Shown piece by piece: positions 28,488 through 38,175 of a DNA stretch of 47,441 bases. This DNA comes from Candidatus Peregrinibacteria bacterium (GTDB lineage Bacteria > Patescibacteriota > Gracilibacteria > UBA1369 > UM-FILTER-53-11). A program made the position numbers and the translations under genes. The stretch lies in assembly GCA_016220145.1 (NCBI GenBank), contig JACRID010000050.1, forward strand, positions 1-47,441. Reading direction: 5' to 3'. The notes below the pieces were generated by a model. It was not told the DNA's origin. It did no database searches and was given only the letters and a program-made list of their open reading frames with translations. Position 1 is the stretch's first letter, and each line of letters opens with the position of its first letter.

Positions 28488-29408
28488 ATGAGGTTCTCAA
28501 TCGTAATTCCAACGCACAATCGCAGCGAAACTTTAAAAGATTGTTTAAAAGCGCTGTTTGAGCAGAATTATCCAAAATCGGAGTACGAAATAATAGTTGT
28601 GGACGATGGAAGCCAGGATGATACTCAAGTTGTCCTTAATAAAATAAAGAGGAGATCACCGGTTGATTTTTCCTTTTATTATCAGCCAAACCAGGGGCAG
28701 GGAGTTGCGCGCAACAAAGGCATGGGGAATGCAAAGGGAGAAATAATACTTTTGCTCGGCGATGACATAATTGCAACACCGGAACTCTTAAGCGAACACG
28801 ATCGCATTCACAAATTGCATCCGGAGGAGCGCGCGGCCGTTTTGGGCTTTGTGACTTGGCATCCGAAGCTTTGTGTAACCCCGTTGATGAGTTTTATGGA
28901 ACGCGGAGGCGCAATTTTGGGTAAATTTGGAGGGAATCAATTCGCCTTCGACTTATTGGAAGGCACAGAACGTGCGGATTATCGCTTATTTTACACATCC
29001 AACATATCTTTAAAGTCGGCTGTTCTTAAAGAAAATAAATTTGATCCGTGGTTTTCCGGTTACGGCTGGGAAGATATAGAGCTTGGTTACAGGCTTACTC
29101 AAAAAGTTGGATTGGAACTTTATTACAATTCACAGGCAATTGCATATCACGATCACATGATTGGCGAGGAACAATGGGCATCCCGCATGGTGGATATTGG
29201 TTTTTCAAGTCATTTGATTAATAAAAAATATCCGGAATTAAAACGCGTGCCGTCGCGCAGAAAGCAGGCGATTTTTTGTATAATAAGCCATCCATTAGCG
29301 CTGTCCGCCTTCAAAATCCTAAACAAAAATTTGTATTTCTACGCCCTCTCGAAAAAATATTTTCTAGAAGGCCTGTTTAGAGGGTATAATGAAAAAAGAT
29401 ATGTATAA
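28488..29408 (+). CDS. Family 2 glycosyltransferase
   Basis: FSIVIPTHNRSETLKDCLKALFEQNYP...IIVVDDGSQDDT; GDDIIATPELLSEHD; GWEDIELGYRL. Confidence 0.93.
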   Translation: MRFSIVIPTHNRSETLKDCLKALFEQNYPKSEYEIIVVDDGSQDDTQVVLNKIKRRSPVDFSFYYQPNQGQGVARNKGMGNAKGEIILLLGDDIIATPELLSEHDRIHKLHPEERAAVLGFVTWHPKLCVTPLMSFMERGGAILGKFGGNQFAFDLLEGTERADYRLFYTSNISLKSAVLKENKFDPWFSGYGWEDIELGYRLTQKVGLELYYNSQAIAYHDHMIGEEQWASRMVDIGFSSHLINKKYPELKRVPSRRKQAIFCIISHPLALSAFKILNKNLYFYALSKKYFLEGLFRGYNEKRYV

Positions 29409-30774
29409 AAAGATACTTTTAGGAGTGGCAATCGTTGTTGTTGTTTCATTTATTGCAATCAGATGTGCGCGAACTCGCACTCCATCAAGCGGTCCGGCAG
29501 CGCTCACTTTTTACGGACTTGCCGATAGCGATGTTTTCGACCCGATTATCACGCGTTACAAGTCTAACCATCCGGGCGTCACCATCAAATATAAGAAATT
29601 TAATGATCCGGTTGAGTTTGAAAATCTGCTTGTGAATGAGGTGGCCGAAGGTCAGGGGCCGGATATTTTCTATCTTCACAATACTTGGCTTCCAAGGCAT
29701 ATAAAAAAGCTTGTTCCGTTAAAATCAGATACATTTACACAGCAAAAATTCTCCGAAACTTATGTGAATGTAACTGCGGATGATTTTATTCAGCCCGATC
29801 CGGCCGATGGTAATCGTAAAATTTACGCGCTGCCATTATATGTAGACACACTGGCTCTTTATTACAACAAGTCAATTTACGAGAAGAAATTGCCGGAAAA
29901 AGGCAAACCGGCCAATAATTGGGATGCTTTAAAAGAAGATGCGTCCAAATTGAGAAAACAGACTCAAGATGGCGTTTTGGAAGAAGGTGAAATAGCGCTT
30001 GGCCGTGCCGACAACATTCGTTTAGCTGCGGATATTATTTATAACTTCTTTTTGCAAAGCGGCGTTGATTTTTACAACAAAGACTTTAAAAATGCGCAGT
30101 TCGCCGGTCCAGGACAAGAATCATTTGATTATTTCTTGAGCTTCTCCGATAAAAAGAACAAAAATTACAGTTGGAGTGCGGATATCGTGCCGTCCTCATC
30201 GCCATTAAAGGAAGTCGAAGCATTCTTGGCCGGAAAAGTTTCCGCGATTTTGGCTTATTCCGATCTTTATCCTGCGCTGGAGACTCATCTTAAGAATGTA
30301 AAAAGCCGAAACCCGTCGGTTATAAGTTTGAGTGACATTGCAGTTATGCCCGTACCCCAAATTGCGACTAACGAGGCTGATTACAAAGTGTTGGCTGATT
30401 ATTATGGTTTGGCTGTTTCAAGAAATTCCAAAAATGCGCAAGCAGCGTGGGATTTTGTGCAGTTTGCAACCTCACAAGCTGAATCAAAAGCTTTCCATCA
30501 GAAGACCAAGCTGCCGGCCGCCCGCAGAGATTTGATAGAGGAACAGAAAAAAGAACCGATTACGGACGTTTTTGTGTCGCAAGTCGGTTATGCCGGGAGC
30601 TATCGGCTGTTTTCCGATGTTAAGTTCAGGAAGTTTATGAATGAGGCTGTGCAAAATGCTTTGAGTGGACAAACTTCAAGTCAAGCACTCGGTGCCGCTC
30701 AAGTAAAAATCAGTGATTTGCTGAAACTCGAAGCGCCAGCGGGGTTGTACCCGATGCCACCAATTAAGAAGTGA
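29389..30774 (+). CDS. Extracellular solute-binding protein, family 1 (ABC-type)
   Basis: N-terminal TM; LTFYGLADSDVFDPIITRYKSNHPGVTIKYKKF; GPDIFYLHNTWLP; YALPLYVDTLALYYNKSIYEK. Confidence 0.88.
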   Translation: MKKDMYKKILLGVAIVVVVSFIAIRCARTRTPSSGPAALTFYGLADSDVFDPIITRYKSNHPGVTIKYKKFNDPVEFENLLVNEVAEGQGPDIFYLHNTWLPRHIKKLVPLKSDTFTQQKFSETYVNVTADDFIQPDPADGNRKIYALPLYVDTLALYYNKSIYEKKLPEKGKPANNWDALKEDASKLRKQTQDGVLEEGEIALGRADNIRLAADIIYNFFLQSGVDFYNKDFKNAQFAGPGQESFDYFLSFSDKKNKNYSWSADIVPSSSPLKEVEAFLAGKVSAILAYSDLYPALETHLKNVKSRNPSVISLSDIAVMPVPQIATNEADYKVLADYYGLAVSRNSKNAQAAWDFVQFATSQAESKAFHQKTKLPAARRDLIEEQKKEPITDVFVSQVGYAGSYRLFSDVKFRKFMNEAVQNALSGQTSSQALGAAQVKISDLLKLEAPAGLYPMPPIKK

Positions 30775-30782
30775 CAAGTGAG

Positions 30783-30808
30783 TAGATCCTGAAACAAGTT
30801 CAGGATGA
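30783..30808. repeat. Dispersed palindromic repeat (CCTGAAACAAGTTCAGG)
   Basis: TAGATCCTGAAACAAGTTCAGGATGA, related to 19349-19464; between convergent genes. Confidence 0.7.
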
Positions 30809-31735
30809 AATTTTCTGCGGTATGTTTTTTTGTCCTCGCAAGAATTCTTCGATGCTCATTTCGCGTTTGGATTCCGGCTGTACCTTGGTTGGCATTACCG
30901 CTCCTTTTTGAGTTCCTATAGCCAAAATCTTGTTTTCAAATACGGCAACTTCCCCCGAGCTATTTTTTTGTTCACCTACGGTGGCGGAAGTGATGATAAT
31001 ACGCTTGTTGTTCCATAAAATAGAACACTTTGGCCAAGTGCTGTAAGCCTTAATTTTTCTGATCATTTGCTCGGCAGTTTCATTGTAAGGATCCAGCATG
31101 CCATCTGTTTTTTCTATTCTTCTGCAATAAGTAGCTTCCTTTGGATTTTGCTCAATACTCTTACCGGTCTTAACGAAAGTTTCAATCACATTCCCCGTAT
31201 GGAGGGCCGCCAGTTTAGACAATTTATGGGACAAACTATCGTAATTATCACCGTTATCTATATCTAATTCTTTTTTATCAATAATTGGGCCGGCATCCAT
31301 TTTTCCGGTCATTTTAATCCAGGTTACGCCGGTTACTTTGTCGCCGTTCAAAAGACCGGCCTGAATGGGGGATGCCCCGCGATATTTTGGGAGCAAAGAA
31401 CCGTGTATATTTATTGATCCGCGAGTTGGTATTTCAAGTAAATCTTTTGGAATGATTTCCCCATATGAAACGACCAATAATATATCCGGCTTTATTTGTG
31501 CAATTTTTTGCTTCAAGCCACTGATTGAATGAGGCTGTTGAATAAATAATTTGTTCATTAGTGCCGTCTGTTTTATTGGTGATGGCATCAGGTTAAGATT
31601 GCGCTTCGCCGGCTTATCTTCGCTTGTAACTACAAACTGTATTTCTATCTTATTATTTGCGGAAAGCGCCTCCAGAATAGGGGAGCCAAATTCACCGGTT
31701 CCGATAAAAATCACCTTTATTTTTTGCATATACAT
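30800..31735 (-). CDS. fmt: Methionyl-tRNA formyltransferase
   Basis: KVIFIGTGEFGSPILEAL; SYGEIIPKDLLEIPTRGSINIHGSLLPKYRGASPIQAGLLNGDKVTGVTWIKM. Start at MYMQKIKV. Confidence 0.94.
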   Translation of the reverse strand: MYMQKIKVIFIGTGEFGSPILEALSANNKIEIQFVVTSEDKPAKRNLNLMPSPIKQTALMNKLFIQQPHSISGLKQKIAQIKPDILLVVSYGEIIPKDLLEIPTRGSINIHGSLLPKYRGASPIQAGLLNGDKVTGVTWIKMTGKMDAGPIIDKKELDIDNGDNYDSLSHKLSKLAALHTGNVIETFVKTGKSIEQNPKEATYCRRIEKTDGMLDPYNETAEQMIRKIKAYSTWPKCSILWNNKRIIITSATVGEQKNSSGEVAVFENKILAIGTQKGAVMPTKVQPESKREMSIEEFLRGQKNIPQKISS

Positions 31736-31817
31736 GTTAATCCTACTCGGTTTTAAGGGTAAATCTCCAAGGTATTTTATTGACAAACCTGTGGATTCTG
31801 CTACAATACTGGACTTT

Positions 31818-32774
31818 ATGGAAATGAAAGACTTCCAACCGGCAATCTCCCTGATACAGAACGCCAAAAATGTGCTTATAGTTTCGCATAAGAGACCGGA
31901 TGGGGACACATTGGGAGCATCTGTCGCGGTTCAATTGGCTTTGGCACAATTGGGCAAGAAATCCGTGCTCGCTTGTGTTGATGAAATTCCATCACGGCTT
32001 AGCTTCATTCCAAAGACGGAAAGTTTTGTTAAAGAGTTCAATTTAGAGGCTTTTGATTTGATAATAATAAATGATGCAGGCGCTCACCACATGACCGGTT
32101 TTCACGAAAAATACCCGGACTTTTTGTCCAAAAGAATTCCAATTATAAATATAGATCACCATCTTAGTAATGACGGATTTGGCACAATCAACCTGATAGA
32201 TACGAATGCTTCCTGTGCCAGCATGATTGTGTGGAAGCTCATAAAGATGCTGCCTGTTCAGATTACAAAAGAAATGGCATTGGCGCTGCTTGCCGGCATT
32301 TATAACGATACGGGTGGGTTTATGCATGCCAACACAACGCAGGAATCTTTCGAGATTTCGGCCGAACTTTGTAAAACAGGTGTTAAGGTTACAGATGTTG
32401 TGCGTCCGCTTTTTAAACGGTCAACTTTACCTCAGCTTCGTTTGTGGGGCTTTGTTCTGGAAAATATGCACATAAACGATAACAAGGTGCTTTCTTCCGT
32501 GGTTTCAAAAGCCGATTTATATGAAATGGGGGCTCACAGCAGCGATACCGGAGGAATAATTGACTTAATGAATAATGTTGCCGGAGTTAAGTTCTCAATG
32601 CTTTTGGCCGAAGACGATGGCTTGGTTAAAGGTTCGATGAGGACGCAGCGCGATGACATCAATTTGGATGAAATAGCCGGTCAATTTGGCGGCGGAGGTC
32701 ACAGAAAGGCCGCCGGATTCAGAATAAACGGCAGGTTGGAAAAGCAGGTCGTTTGGAAGGTTGTACAGGAATAA
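31818..32774 (+). CDS. DHH/DHHA1 phosphoesterase, NrnA-like
   Basis: VLIVSHKRPDGDTLGASVAV; IIINDAGAHH; IINIDHHLSN; IYNDTGGFMH; FGGGGHRKAAGFRI. Start at MEMKDFQ. Confidence 0.93.
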   Translation: MEMKDFQPAISLIQNAKNVLIVSHKRPDGDTLGASVAVQLALAQLGKKSVLACVDEIPSRLSFIPKTESFVKEFNLEAFDLIIINDAGAHHMTGFHEKYPDFLSKRIPIINIDHHLSNDGFGTINLIDTNASCASMIVWKLIKMLPVQITKEMALALLAGIYNDTGGFMHANTTQESFEISAELCKTGVKVTDVVRPLFKRSTLPQLRLWGFVLENMHINDNKVLSSVVSKADLYEMGAHSSDTGGIIDLMNNVAGVKFSMLLAEDDGLVKGSMRTQRDDINLDEIAGQFGGGGHRKAAGFRINGRLEKQVVWKVVQE

Positions 32775-32813
32775 CCTTTGGCAACCAAAATGGTTTAGGG
32801 ATAAAATGTCCGC

Positions 32814-33212
32814 GTGAGTTACAAAAAATACATTTTTATTTTGCTTGCCATCACCATGGTCGGTTGGGCCTCTTTTATTTTGGTGATTTTTAAACTTGAT
32901 CCGTGTACGGCGCCCGGGGAAATCACAATTTGCTATTCTGTTTCGACCCTTTCTTTAACGCTTTTCTTTTTAAGTGCCTTTTTTGCCTTGGTATCAACAT
33001 TGACTTTGTTCGGATTCGGCATGCGTTTGTGGTTTAACAGCTATGAAATTTATATGGATCACCTGAGTGTTTCCATCCGCCAGGCGATTTTGTTGTCGTT
33101 GTGTATTTTGGGCTCCTTGGCACTGCTTTTATTGCACGCACTAACATGGTGGAGCGGATTGCTCCTGATTTTTATAGTTATTTTACTGGAATTGTATTTT
33201 ACCCGTTACTGA
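32814..33212 (+). CDS. Four-TM hypothetical membrane protein
   Basis: GTG-start ORF, hydrophobic throughout; no family recognised. Confidence 0.75.
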   Translation: MSYKKYIFILLAITMVGWASFILVIFKLDPCTAPGEITICYSVSTLSLTLFFLSAFFALVSTLTLFGFGMRLWFNSYEIYMDHLSVSIRQAILLSLCILGSLALLLLHALTWWSGLLLIFIVILLELYFTRY

Positions 33213-33901
33213 TTTGCCTGATAGGCCGGGTTTTGAAGCAAACGCAGTTTGTTGAACGGCCACAGCACAACCCACGCTTTGCCCTCTATTAAATTGATGG
33301 GAAGGAAGTGATTGTTTTTGTCGTCGCAATCGCGCAAACTCAAACCTTTAAAGCACGTACGCGAATCGCTGCTTTTTTTGCGATTATCTCCCAAAACGAA
33401 ATATGTATCCTTTGGTACGTCATAGGTTGTTGCTCCCTGTGTGGGCATGGGAAAAGTTTGACCCCTGTTTGTATCGTTCAAATAATCTTCAGGCAGTTCC
33501 CAGCCGTTTTCATGTTCTTTATTGAAAACATAGACCTTACCATCCTGAATTTTTACGGTTTCACCCGGTAATCCAATGATGCGCTTGATATAAAAATCTT
33601 TTTCATTATGCGGAGGCCTGAAAACGATAATATCGCCTCTTTGGGGCGCGCCAAAGCGGTGTCCAAAAAACGGGTAATACATTGCCTTATTTACTATAAG
33701 ATATTCTCCAAAACCATCTTGGCAATTTGTATTAATATTATTTAAGGTGTCGCACATCGAAGGCCCGTAAACTTGAAATGGCGATATCAAATAAGTGCGC
33801 ACCGTATAAACAAGAAGTACAACAATAAATATATTAAGCAGCAGATCCGCCAGGAAATATATTGTGGGGTGTTTTGCCCGTAGTTTATCAATGGAATTCA
33901 T
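33206..33901 (-). CDS. lepB: Signal peptidase I
   Basis: SPFQVYGPSMCDTL (catalytic Ser); GDIIVFRPPHNEKDFYIKRIIGLPGETV (catalytic Lys); YFVLGDNRKKSSDSR. Confidence 0.95.
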   Translation of the reverse strand: MNSIDKLRAKHPTIYFLADLLLNIFIVVLLVYTVRTYLISPFQVYGPSMCDTLNNINTNCQDGFGEYLIVNKAMYYPFFGHRFGAPQRGDIIVFRPPHNEKDFYIKRIIGLPGETVKIQDGKVYVFNKEHENGWELPEDYLNDTNRGQTFPMPTQGATTYDVPKDTYFVLGDNRKKSSDSRTCFKGLSLRDCDDKNNHFLPINLIEGKAWVVLWPFNKLRLLQNPAYQANQ

Positions 33902-33950
33902 TTTTTAACTTTTTCAGAATCTAATATGCGTGTTACACTTTACGGTAAGA

Positions 33951-34559
33951 ATGATTCGCGATTTTTTTTTCCAGAGTTACCTTGGTGAAGGCGAGAAGAT
34001 CCAGTTTGTGATCCACCGTCACATTTTTGTTGAGTTTAAGAGCTTTTTGAGAGTGTTCTTCTTCGGTATATTTTTGCCGCTTTTTGCGTGGTGGCTTTTT
34101 CCCGCAATCACCATCTTCGCAGTGGCATGGTTGGCAATAGGGGTCACTCGTTTTATCTATGAATACTTCGATTGGTACTATGACGTGTGGATAGTGACCG
34201 ATGTAAGCATTATAGAGATAATGTGGGAAGGATTTCTTGAAAAAAGTTCCGCGAGGATAGAATATCACACTATTCAGGGTATTGGCTACGAAGTGAAAGG
34301 GGTGGCGGAGACAATGTTTAATTATGGCACAATTGTGTTGGAAAAATTTGCAGGGGGAGGTTCAACCTTCAGTGGAGCAGTAAATCCGAAGAAAAAGGCT
34401 GAAATGTTAACAAAGGCGCAAGAAAAATTTGTAACCAATAAGAGTTTTAGGGATCACAAAGCCCTTCAGGGCATTTTAACCGATCTTTTGCAGGCGCATG
34501 TTGTTAAGCATGGAGTGCCGGATATGGAGGAAGAAGAGGTTTCCGAAATTGAACAATAA
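33951..34559 (+). CDS. Membrane protein with PH-like (YdbS/YdbT-type) domain
   Basis: Two TMs then YDVWIVTDVSIIEIMWEGFLEKSSARIEYHTIQGIGYEVKGVAETMFNYGTIVLEKFAGG. Confidence 0.75.
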   Translation: MIRDFFFQSYLGEGEKIQFVIHRHIFVEFKSFLRVFFFGIFLPLFAWWLFPAITIFAVAWLAIGVTRFIYEYFDWYYDVWIVTDVSIIEIMWEGFLEKSSARIEYHTIQGIGYEVKGVAETMFNYGTIVLEKFAGGGSTFSGAVNPKKKAEMLTKAQEKFVTNKSFRDHKALQGILTDLLQAHVVKHGVPDMEEEEVSEIEQ

Positions 34560-34564
34560 AAATT

Positions 34565-34966
34565 ATGGAATTAGGTATTTTTTTAGTTGCGGTTATTCTT
34601 TTGGGGGTTTTGGAAATTTTTTTGATATTAAAACGCCGCAAGAAGCTTTCTAAAAGCGATTATTCTTTGGTATGTAAAGAATGGGAATCTGTGAGCAAGA
34701 GAGTTGAATATGATGCCAGGCACTCTGTGCTTGAAGCGGATAAATTGGTGGATTTTGTATTAAAAAGGAAGGGATACGAAGGGCAAATGAGTGACAAATT
34801 AAGAAAAGCGGAAGGAATATTCTCTAATTCAAACGCTCTTTGGTCGGCACACAAGCTCAGAAATAAAATAGCCCATGAGGTTGGATTTGAAGTTTCCAAA
34901 GAAGATGCAAAGAGCGCCTTGTCTGCATTTAAGCAAGCACTATGGGATCTGGGCATAAGACTGTAA
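34565..34966 (+). CDS. Membrane-anchored protein with HEPN-like R-x4-H motif
   Basis: One N-terminal TM; helical C-terminus with LWSAHKLRNKIAHEVGFEVS. Confidence 0.75.
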   Translation: MELGIFLVAVILLGVLEIFLILKRRKKLSKSDYSLVCKEWESVSKRVEYDARHSVLEADKLVDFVLKRKGYEGQMSDKLRKAEGIFSNSNALWSAHKLRNKIAHEVGFEVSKEDAKSALSAFKQALWDLGIRL

Positions 34967-35562
34967 AACCATTGGTTTTAGGAGTGACAGGAGTTGTTGC
35001 GAGCGGCAAAAGTGTTTTTTGCGAATTTCTGGAAGAGCAACTTGGGTTTAATTGGATTAATGCGGATAAATTGGTGCATGAACTTTATCTGGCCGGCAAT
35101 GAAGGATACAAAAAGATAAAGGAATATTTTGGAGGGAAGTTCGTTGGTGAAAAAGAGGTTAATCGCACCTTACTTAGGGAATTTGTGCTAAAAAATCCGG
35201 AAAAGTTAAGAACACTAAATGAGATCGTACATCCACTGGTCGAGGGGATGCTGAATAAAAAAGTTGTTCAATTAAGTGGCGTTAATAGAGGTAAAAGTAA
35301 GGTTTTGATTGTTGTAGAGGCTTTTTATCTTGAGCCAAATATGTTGGGGAAATTTATTGATCGCAAAGTTTTAATTGATGCGTCGGATGATGTGATTTTA
35401 AAAAGACTGAAGGCGCGCAATCTCCCTGAAGAACAGGGGCGTAGGCTCTTAAGTTTTCAAAGGAACATCTTGCCGAATAACGATGAGAGAATTGAGAATA
35501 ACGGGACCTTGGAGGAATTCTTTGAGAAAACGGGAAAATGGGCTGGGAGTTTGCTACAATGA
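34942..35562 (+). CDS. coaE: Dephospho-CoA kinase
   Basis: LGVTGVVASGKSVFCEFLEEQLGFNWINADKLVHELY; LNEIVHPLVEG. Confidence 0.92.
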   Translation: MGSGHKTVKPLVLGVTGVVASGKSVFCEFLEEQLGFNWINADKLVHELYLAGNEGYKKIKEYFGGKFVGEKEVNRTLLREFVLKNPEKLRTLNEIVHPLVEGMLNKKVVQLSGVNRGKSKVLIVVEAFYLEPNMLGKFIDRKVLIDASDDVILKRLKARNLPEEQGRRLLSFQRNILPNNDERIENNGTLEEFFEKTGKWAGSLLQ

Positions 35563-35568
35563 ATCCGT

Positions 35569-37056
35569 ATGGCATTTACGTTTGAATCGGTTATAGGGCT
35601 CGAAATTCACGCGCAGGTGAACACTAATACAAAGATGTTTTGTTCCTGCAGCAATGATTCTTTTGGGTTACAGCCAAATAAAAATGTTTGTCCGATATGC
35701 ATGGGTTTTCCGGGCATGCTGCCGGTAATAAATAAGGAAGTTGTTAAAAAAGGTTTGGCCGCCGCACTCGCGCTTCATTGCGAAATCCCGGCATTTTCAA
35801 AATTCGATAGGAAAAATTATTTTTATCCGGATTTGCCGAAAGGTTTTCAGATTTCGCAGTACGACAAACCCGTTTCGCAAAACGGGCATGTGGATATTCT
35901 GATTAATGGTGAGAAGAGAAAGATTAGGGTTAATCGCCTGCATCTTGAAGATGATGCCGGCAAGTTGGTGCATGTAACTCGGAATCAGGCGAAGCTTGAT
36001 GAAAGAAGTAATATAAAGGGGTGGACAACAGGTGATTACACTCTTTGTGACTACAATCGCAGCGGAAGCCCGCTTATGGAAATAGTTTCGGAACCTGACA
36101 TGAGGTCCGTTGAGGAGGCGTCGGCTTATGCACAAGAAGTTCGTCGTATTTTGAAATACGTCGGTTCTTCAAAGTGCGATATGGAGAAGGGGATGATGAG
36201 GTTCGATATTAATGTTTCACTTAAAAAAAAGGGCCAAGAAGAGTTTGGAGTTAAAGCCGAAGTGAAAAATTTAAATTCTTTCCGCGCGCTGGAATTGGCT
36301 TTGGCATACGAAATTAAGAGACAGGAAGAGGTTTTGAATGAAGGAGGGAAGATTGCGCAAGAAACCCGCGGTTGGGATGATGAAAAAGGCGAAACCGTCT
36401 CTCAACGCAGCAAGGAAGAGGCCCATGATTACCGTTATTTCCCGGAGCCGGATTTGCCGCCGCTGACTTTTGAAAAAGCTGCAATTGAGAAGCTAAAATT
36501 ACAGGTTAAGGAATTGCCTTTGGATAGAAAATTGCGATTTATGAAGAAACTTGGCCTTTCGGATGAAGATGCCGGCATTTTAATTGAAGAAAAAGATATG
36601 GCTGATTATTTTGAGATTGTTGTTGAAACTTCAAAAGACTCAAAGAAGGCCGTGTCTTTTATGAATACTATTTTGTTGAAGCACCTAAATAATGATGGAA
36701 CTCCGCTTGCGGAGTGCAAAATCAAGCCTGAACAGCTTGGTAAACTTATAAAATTGGTGAATGACGGGGTGGTTTCCAATAACATGGCTAAAACGGATAT
36801 ATTTGAAGGAATGTATGCCAGTGGAAAGGATCCGGAGAAGGTGGTTGAGGAGAAAGGTCTAAAATTAGTGAGCGATACCGGCGCAATTGAAGGAATTTGT
36901 AAAAAAGTGCTTGAAGAAAACCCGGGACCTGTTGCTGATTTTAAGGGCGGCAAGCAGCAAGCGTTCGGTTTTCTTGTTGGACAAGCCATGAAAGCTTCCA
37001 AGGGGCAGGGGAATCCCAAAATCGTCAACGAAATTTTGAGAAAGTTGCTTTCGTGA
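35569..37056 (+). CDS. gatB: Asp/Glu-tRNA(Asn/Gln) amidotransferase subunit B
   Basis: SVIGLEIHAQVNTNTKMFCSC; CPICMGFPGMLPVIN; RKNYFYPDLPKGFQISQYDKP; SGSPLMEIVSEPDM; YRYFPEPDLPPL. Confidence 0.97.
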   Translation: MAFTFESVIGLEIHAQVNTNTKMFCSCSNDSFGLQPNKNVCPICMGFPGMLPVINKEVVKKGLAAALALHCEIPAFSKFDRKNYFYPDLPKGFQISQYDKPVSQNGHVDILINGEKRKIRVNRLHLEDDAGKLVHVTRNQAKLDERSNIKGWTTGDYTLCDYNRSGSPLMEIVSEPDMRSVEEASAYAQEVRRILKYVGSSKCDMEKGMMRFDINVSLKKKGQEEFGVKAEVKNLNSFRALELALAYEIKRQEEVLNEGGKIAQETRGWDDEKGETVSQRSKEEAHDYRYFPEPDLPPLTFEKAAIEKLKLQVKELPLDRKLRFMKKLGLSDEDAGILIEEKDMADYFEIVVETSKDSKKAVSFMNTILLKHLNNDGTPLAECKIKPEQLGKLIKLVNDGVVSNNMAKTDIFEGMYASGKDPEKVVEEKGLKLVSDTGAIEGICKKVLEENPGPVADFKGGKQQAFGFLVGQAMKASKGQGNPKIVNEILRKLLS

Positions 37057-37346
37057 TGTATTATGATGGTATGTTATTAAACACAAACACCACTTTTTAC
37101 ATCGTTTTGACCGTTGCGATAGCCCTTCTCACGGTTTTCCTATCGGTGACTCTCATTTATGTAATTTTGATACTGCGCGACATTAACAAGGTAGTTGAAA
37201 AAGTGCGCGACACGGTGGATAGGATTAATACGTTTATTTTGAAGCCGGTAAGCCTGGCATCTTCCATTGTGGATCACATTCGCCCGCTTATTGAAACCGC
37301 CCTTGAGAGAAGGGAAGAGGCTCACCAAAAGAAGAAGCACTATTAG
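37053..37346 (+). CDS. Small single-TM hypothetical (DUF948-like layout)
   Basis: N-terminal TM plus amphipathic helix RDINKVVEKVRDTVDRINTFILKPVSLASSIVDHIRPL; overlaps gatB stop. Start may be 37071. Confidence 0.7.
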   Translation: MMYYDGMLLNTNTTFYIVLTVAIALLTVFLSVTLIYVILILRDINKVVEKVRDTVDRINTFILKPVSLASSIVDHIRPLIETALERREEAHQKKKHY

Positions 37347-37356
37347 GCACTACCGC

Positions 37357-38175
37357 TTATGATCTGAGGACGTGCAGCGGAAATCTGATAACTGCGTTCC
37401 AGATTCTTTTTATGCGGGATGGCTCTTGAATCAGGCGATAAAGCCATTCCAGCCCGATTTTGTGCATCCAATTTGGAGCGCGTTTTTTGTGGCCGGATAG
37501 GAAATCAAAAGCTCCGCCAACTCCCATCGCGATTTTTACTGATTTTAATTCCGGAAGGTGTTTTGAAATCCAAAGTTCTTGAGCAGGGGAGCCGTACGCG
37601 ACAAATAAAATTTCCGGCTGCGTTTCGGCTATTATGGCTTGAATTGCAGGGAAATCGTCGTCTGAGGCGGAACCTGAAAAAGTACCTACAACATTTACGC
37701 CTGCATATTTTGTCTCAAGGAATTTTTGAGCTTCCACCGCAACTCCATCCTTTGCACCAAGAAGGAAGATTGGAGTTTTGCTTTTTCTGCTGACGGCGCA
37801 AATTGATTCCATCAGATCCACGCCGGTTATGCGTTCAGGAAAGACTTTTTTGCATAATTTGGGATAAAACAACAAGCTAAGAAAACATAATTTTGCCTTT
37901 ATCAGCTTGGATAAGCCAGAATTGTGTCTTGAGATTTTCTTGAAGGCAGAAGCCCACAAAATACCGATTCCATCAGGAATACTTAGCCATGCGCGATTTA
38001 AAATGGTATGAAATTGTTTGTTTTTAGAGGACTCCAAGAGCATTTCCGGATTTGGTGTAACGATTTGTTTGCCGCTTTCACCTTTTCTGAATTCCAAAAA
38101 ATCCAAAATGCGGCGAAGCGCTTCGTCCTTTGTGCAAACGTCGAATTGTACGTCGAGGATTTTAACTTTTTTCAT
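37357..38175 (-). CDS. WecG/TagA/CpsF-family glycosyltransferase
   Basis: TPNPEMLLES; LSIPDGIGILWAS; RITGVDLMESIC; FLLGAKDGVAVEA; GSPAQELWISKHLPELKSVKIAMGVGGAFDFLSG. Confidence 0.93.
   Translation of the reverse strand: MKKVKILDVQFDVCTKDEALRRILDFLEFRKGESGKQIVTPNPEMLLESSKNKQFHTILNRAWLSIPDGIGILWASAFKKISRHNSGLSKLIKAKLCFLSLLFYPKLCKKVFPERITGVDLMESICAVSRKSKTPIFLLGAKDGVAVEAQKFLETKYAGVNVVGTFSGSASDDDFPAIQAIIAETQPEILFVAYGSPAQELWISKHLPELKSVKIAMGVGGAFDFLSGHKKRAPNWMHKIGLEWLYRLIQEPSRIKRIWNAVIRFPLHVLRS

Noticed and set aside
29383-29391. GGTATAATG as a promoter for the solute-binding protein gene
   Set aside because: The -10-like hexamer touches the start codon and lies inside the upstream glycosyltransferase; it cannot drive that ATG.
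29440-29470. Lipoprotein signal in the solute-binding protein (FIAIRC)
   Set aside because: Arg at the position before Cys does not fit a lipobox; treated as a plain TM anchor.
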